From Kiloniella laminariae (GTDB lineage Bacteria; Pseudomonadota; Alphaproteobacteria; Kiloniellales; Kiloniellaceae): 35,628 nucleotides of DNA. The notes under the pieces were generated by a model. The model was not told where the DNA came from. It saw only the letters and a list, made by a program, of their open reading frames with translations, and did not search any database. This document shows positions 32,913 to 35,628 of this stretch, in pieces. The stretch spans positions 1-35,628 of the forward strand of contig NZ_JAPWGY010000015.1 in assembly GCF_027214005.1 (NCBI RefSeq), read 5' to 3'. Position 1 is the first letter of the stretch; each line of letters opens with the position of its first letter. A program made the translations under genes and the position numbers.

Positions 32913-32933
32913 ATCAGAAAATTGACTTCTGAT
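32913..32933. repeat. Inverted repeat upstream of the PAS gene
   Basis: ATCAGAA and TTCTGAT form a perfect 7-bp inverted repeat with a 7-base spacer, 28 bases after the terminator T-run and about 155 bases before the PAS start. It could be an operator or leader hairpin of the chemotaxis pair. Confidence 0.4.
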
Positions 32934-33089
32934 TGTACCATTTTACAGCAAGATCGCTGGTCATTCACCCTGGCATCCATTGCCCTAACAGTAAGAATTT
33001 TGGGTCAAGTCAGAGTACATCATTGTCCAAGAAAGAGACCTCCTCACTTTCCGGACAGCCAGCTACATCCAGGCAAGAGGGGATTAATC

Positions 33090-33632
33090 ATGCACAGCCA
33101 GGTACTTACAGGCAAAGAACGATTTTTCAAAGACGATGAAATCATCGTCAGCAAGACGGATCTTAAAGGCCACATTACTTATGCCAACAAGATTTTCCTG
33201 AAAATTGCAGACTATAAAGAAACCGAAGTCCTCGGCCAGCCTCACCGTATTATCCGCCACCCTTCCATGCCACGGGCTATTTTTCGGCTTCTTTGGGAAA
33301 CGCTTGAAAAGAAGCAGGAGATATTCGCCTATGTCATCAACCGGACCAAGGGCGGGGACCACTATTGGGTTATTGCACATGTCACTCCAAGCCTGGACAG
33401 CAATAACCGCATCATTGGATACCACTCCAATCGACGGGTTCCTGAACGGAAGGTGCTGGATCAGACCATAATCCCGCTCTACAAAAATCTCTGGAACATC
33501 GAGCAACAGGACAACCGGAAAACCGGACTCCAGCAATCCTATAAAACGCTCACAGACCTCCTTCATCACAAGGGCCAGGAATACGACGAGTATATTTCCA
33601 GAATCATAAACAATCGGGGAGAAGCCGCATGA
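33090..33632 (+). CDS. Aer-like PAS-domain protein
   Basis: This 180-residue soluble protein has one PAS domain (about residues 12-125) of the aerotaxis-receptor type: [50 protein letters not shown] and [15 protein letters not shown]. In Aer such a PAS domain binds FAD and reports redox or oxygen state. The rest is a short helical tail (about 130-180) without a signalling domain. AGAGGGG precedes the ATG at 33090; the open frame back to 32922 runs through the leader and is not protein-like. It overlaps the next gene, a soluble chemoreceptor, by ATGA, so the two look like a split Aer system. Confidence 0.88.
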   Translation: MHSQVLTGKERFFKDDEIIVSKTDLKGHITYANKIFLKIADYKETEVLGQPHRIIRHPSMPRAIFRLLWETLEKKQEIFAYVINRTKGGDHYWVIAHVTPSLDSNNRIIGYHSNRRVPERKVLDQTIIPLYKNLWNIEQQDNRKTGLQQSYKTLTDLLHHKGQEYDEYISRIINNRGEAA

Positions 33633-34780
33633 TCTCGATCGGAAACAACAAAGATCTGCAAAAAATTCTCGATGTTTGCACAGCCGTTTCCAACGGTGAT
33701 TTTGAAGCAAGAATCACAGGCATTAAAGAAACCGGTCAAATGTCAGAGGTGATGAACGTCATCAACCTGCTCATTGACAGAACTGATGCCTTTATGCGCG
33801 AAGCAACGGCCTCGTTGGAATATGTTAGTGATGACAAATACTTCCGGCGTATTTCCGAAAAAGGGATGGTTGGATCTTTTGCCACCGCCAGCAAAACAAT
33901 CAATCGCGCCATGGATTCCATGGAAAGCCGGGTTACCTCCTTCTCTGGCATTATTGACGGTTTTCAGTCTTCCATGACCAACGTGATAAGTACCGTCGCC
34001 TCTGCCTCTACCGAACTGAACGCCTCTTCAGAGACCATGGGTCACACCGCAACCCAGACCAGTGAGCAGGCAACTTCCGTCGCTGCTGCTGCTGAGGAAG
34101 CCGCAACCAACGTCCAGACGGTTGCCTCTGCAGCTGAAGAACTTTCCAGCTCCATTCATGAAATCACCCGGCAGGTTTCTCAATCTTCGAGCATTACCGT
34201 CGAAGCGGTAAACGAGGCAGAAAACACCGTCCGGATGATCGGTAATCTTGAACAGTCTTCCGAAAAAATCGGCGAGGTAATGAAACTCATCAAGGATATT
34301 GCTGATCAGACAAACCTTTTGGCCCTGAACGCAACCATTGAAGCTGCCAGGGCTGGTGAAGCCGGCAAAGGGTTTGCCGTCGTCGCCTCCGAAGTCAAGA
34401 GCCTTGCAAACCAATCCGCCAAAGCCACTGAAGAGATTGTCCTTCAGATCACAGCCGTTCAGGATGCGACAAACAGTGCTGTGACCGCTGTCACCCGTAT
34501 CCAGAAAGTAATCGAGCAGGTGAATATCAGCTTTTCGACGATAGCATCGGCCATTGAACAACAAGGCGCTGCCACACGGGAAATTGCCCGCAATGTCGAA
34601 CAGGCTTCTGCCGGAACAATGGAAGTCACCAGCAACATCCAGCGCGTGACGCAGGGCTCGGTCGAGACAGGAAATGCGGCCAGGGATGTATTCTCAGCCT
34701 CAAAAGAATTGTCCGTACAGGGCGAAATCCTGCGTAATGAGGTCGACAGCTTCATCACATCCGTGCGCGCGATCTTATAG
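33629..34780 (+). CDS. Soluble methyl-accepting chemotaxis protein, partner of the PAS protein
   Basis: This 383-residue receptor has no membrane helix. The N-terminal 110 residues are HAMP-like helical ([20 protein letters not shown] and a second similar segment with [15 protein letters not shown]), followed by the signalling domain with the tip [21 protein letters not shown] and [22 protein letters not shown] at about residues 220-268. It starts within the stop codon of the upstream PAS gene (ATGA), so equal production is likely. It probably passes the PAS redox signal to CheA/CheW in the cytoplasm. Confidence 0.93.
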   Translation: MISIGNNKDLQKILDVCTAVSNGDFEARITGIKETGQMSEVMNVINLLIDRTDAFMREATASLEYVSDDKYFRRISEKGMVGSFATASKTINRAMDSMESRVTSFSGIIDGFQSSMTNVISTVASASTELNASSETMGHTATQTSEQATSVAAAAEEAATNVQTVASAAEELSSSIHEITRQVSQSSSITVEAVNEAENTVRMIGNLEQSSEKIGEVMKLIKDIADQTNLLALNATIEAARAGEAGKGFAVVASEVKSLANQSAKATEEIVLQITAVQDATNSAVTAVTRIQKVIEQVNISFSTIASAIEQQGAATREIARNVEQASAGTMEVTSNIQRVTQGSVETGNAARDVFSASKELSVQGEILRNEVDSFITSVRAIL

Positions 34781-34864
34781 CCTCCTCAGAGTAGCTTAGG
34801 CAGACAGAATTTTCGCAATTTCATTTCTGACATTGCAACCCTGGGGGCAATCCCCAAAGAAATT

Positions 34865-34903
34865 CCCGGACAACCCTATGGAAGCACCCTTGGGTTGTTC
34901 GGG
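34865..34903 (+). other. Strong hairpin upstream of yajQ
   Basis: CCCGGACAACCC and GGGTTGTTCGGG pair over 12 positions (one G-U) around a 15-base loop. It is followed by ACTAAACCC rather than by U, so it is not a standard terminator; a small GGGG/CCCC hairpin lies just before it. It may end the chemoreceptor transcript with help from Rho, or sit in the yajQ leader. Confidence 0.45.
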
Positions 34904-35068
34904 ACTAAACCCACCCCTTTGATGAATTTTTGTTTTTCAGACCGCGGGGATCCGCTATTCTTCAGCTTTACTGTATCGGATTGAAAGCACCATCAGCCTG
35001 AAAAAAAGGCCGAAACATTTCATTCCTTCAAAATACAACAGGCACACGACCAGATAAGGACTACATCC

Positions 35069-35554
35069 ATGCCGTCATTCGACATCGTATCAAAAACGGA
35101 CATGCCAGAAGTAAACAACGCGCTTGACGGCGTACGTCGGGAAGTTGGCACACGTTACGACTTTAAAGGCTCAAGCTGTGAAATTACCTTGCAGGACGAA
35201 GTCATTACCATTCTGGCTGATGACGATCTCAAGCTTCAGCAGATGCACGAACTGTTGAAAGGGCACCTGACCCGCCGCAGCGTCGATGCCGCAGCATTGG
35301 ATTATGGCAAAGCCCAGCCAGCTTCAGGTAACAAGGTTCGCCAGACAATCACCATCAAGCAAGGCATTGACCGTGAACTGGCAAAAACGATCACTACAGC
35401 GATCAAACAGGGAAAGCTCAAGGTCCAGGCCTCGATCCAGGGCGATGAAGTCCGGGTTAACGGCAAGAAACGCGATGACCTTCAGGAAGCCATCGCCATG
35501 CTCAAGGGCATGGATATCGAACAACCCCTGCAGTTTGTGAACTTCAGAGACTAA
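35069..35554 (+). CDS. YajQ-family nucleotide-binding protein
   Basis: This 161-residue protein belongs to the YajQ (UPF0234) family: it begins MPSFDIVSKTDMPEVNNALDGVRREVGTRYDFKGS and continues with ITLQDEVITILADDDLKL, the basic segment VRQTITIKQGIDRELAKTI and the C-terminal VRVNGKKRDDLQEAIAMLKG. The length is the family norm. YajQ proteins bind nucleotides, and a Xanthomonas member binds cyclic di-GMP and acts on transcription; whether this one does is unknown. AAGGA lies eight bases before the ATG. No operon partner is visible before the window ends. Confidence 0.95.
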   Translation: MPSFDIVSKTDMPEVNNALDGVRREVGTRYDFKGSSCEITLQDEVITILADDDLKLQQMHELLKGHLTRRSVDAAALDYGKAQPASGNKVRQTITIKQGIDRELAKTITTAIKQGKLKVQASIQGDEVRVNGKKRDDLQEAIAMLKGMDIEQPLQFVNFRD

Positions 35555-35628
35555 AGCCTTTTGCTTTTAATCTGAGACATATCCAGCAGCCTTGAAGAAA
35601 TTCCAGCATTCGGAAGGATCGTAGAGAT
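35555..35628. other. Right-edge sequence without a recognised feature
   Basis: The last 74 bases after yajQ contain no complete gene, terminator or repeat that I can support. Confidence 0.5.

Noticed and set aside
32922-33089. N-terminal extension of the PAS protein
   Set aside because: No homology-like features; the ATG at 33090 has a strong ribosome-binding site and starts just before the PAS domain.
1-35628. CRISPR arrays, tRNA or rRNA genes, insertion sequences, phage genes
   Set aside because: Looked for by eye on both strands; no regularly spaced repeats, tRNA-like cloverleaf ends, transposase motifs or terminal inverted repeats were found.

Overview
The window looks like chromosomal DNA of a free-living, motile, probably marine alphaproteobacterium with moderate GC. 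The basis is gene content and style only: N-methylproline/dimethylglycine demethylase-type flavoproteins, MttB-like methyltransferases, many LysR regulators, a TAXI-type binding protein and several chemotaxis receptors. I cannot name the genus. No phage, insertion sequence, CRISPR array, tRNA or rRNA was recognised.

Layout. Positions 1-3853, all minus strand: start of an unknown gene at the left edge, a MarR regulator, a universal stress protein, an M17 leucyl aminopeptidase and an orphan TAXI periplasmic binding protein. Positions 4084-10203: a cobalt (or nickel) ECF uptake operon (DUF4198/NikK-like, CbiM, CbiL/NikL-like, CbiQ, CbiO) behind a cobalamin riboswitch; a divergent TetR gene; then a second, clearly related cobalamin riboswitch driving a second, stand-alone DUF4198 protein. 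This is the most interesting part of the window: two mirror-image riboswitch-DUF4198 modules, with all three secreted proteins predicted to start with histidine after signal-peptide cleavage. Positions 10229-18541: a CBS-domain protein, then a complete peptide-type ABC importer (dppBCDF plus binding protein) with a CocE/NonD serine hydrolase, opposed by a LysR gene whose start codon sits in a 15-bp perfect inverted repeat.

Positions 18642-23108: LysR, a low-molecular-weight phosphatase/arsenate reductase-like protein lacking its catalytic arginine, a second LysR divergent from an EamA/DMT exporter, and a GntR/FCD regulator. Positions 23183-27941: a methylated-amine module made of a DgcA/StcD-type demethylase flavoprotein, a non-pyrrolysine MttB-family methyltransferase and a divergent GcvA-like LysR. 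Positions 27978-35554: methylglyoxal synthase, a PhoD-like phosphatase, a transmembrane chemotaxis receptor, a YHS-domain protein, an AT-rich gap with a strong terminator and possible small RNA, a split Aer-like pair (PAS protein plus soluble receptor with overlapping genes), and a YajQ-family nucleotide-binding protein.

How the parts may connect: corrinoid-dependent methyl transfer by MttB-type enzymes needs cobalamin, and cobalt uptake here is under cobalamin riboswitch control; this link is inference, since no corrinoid protein lies in the window. Several catabolic units share one layout: an enzyme or transporter operon opposed by a LysR gene with palindromic DNA at the regulator start.
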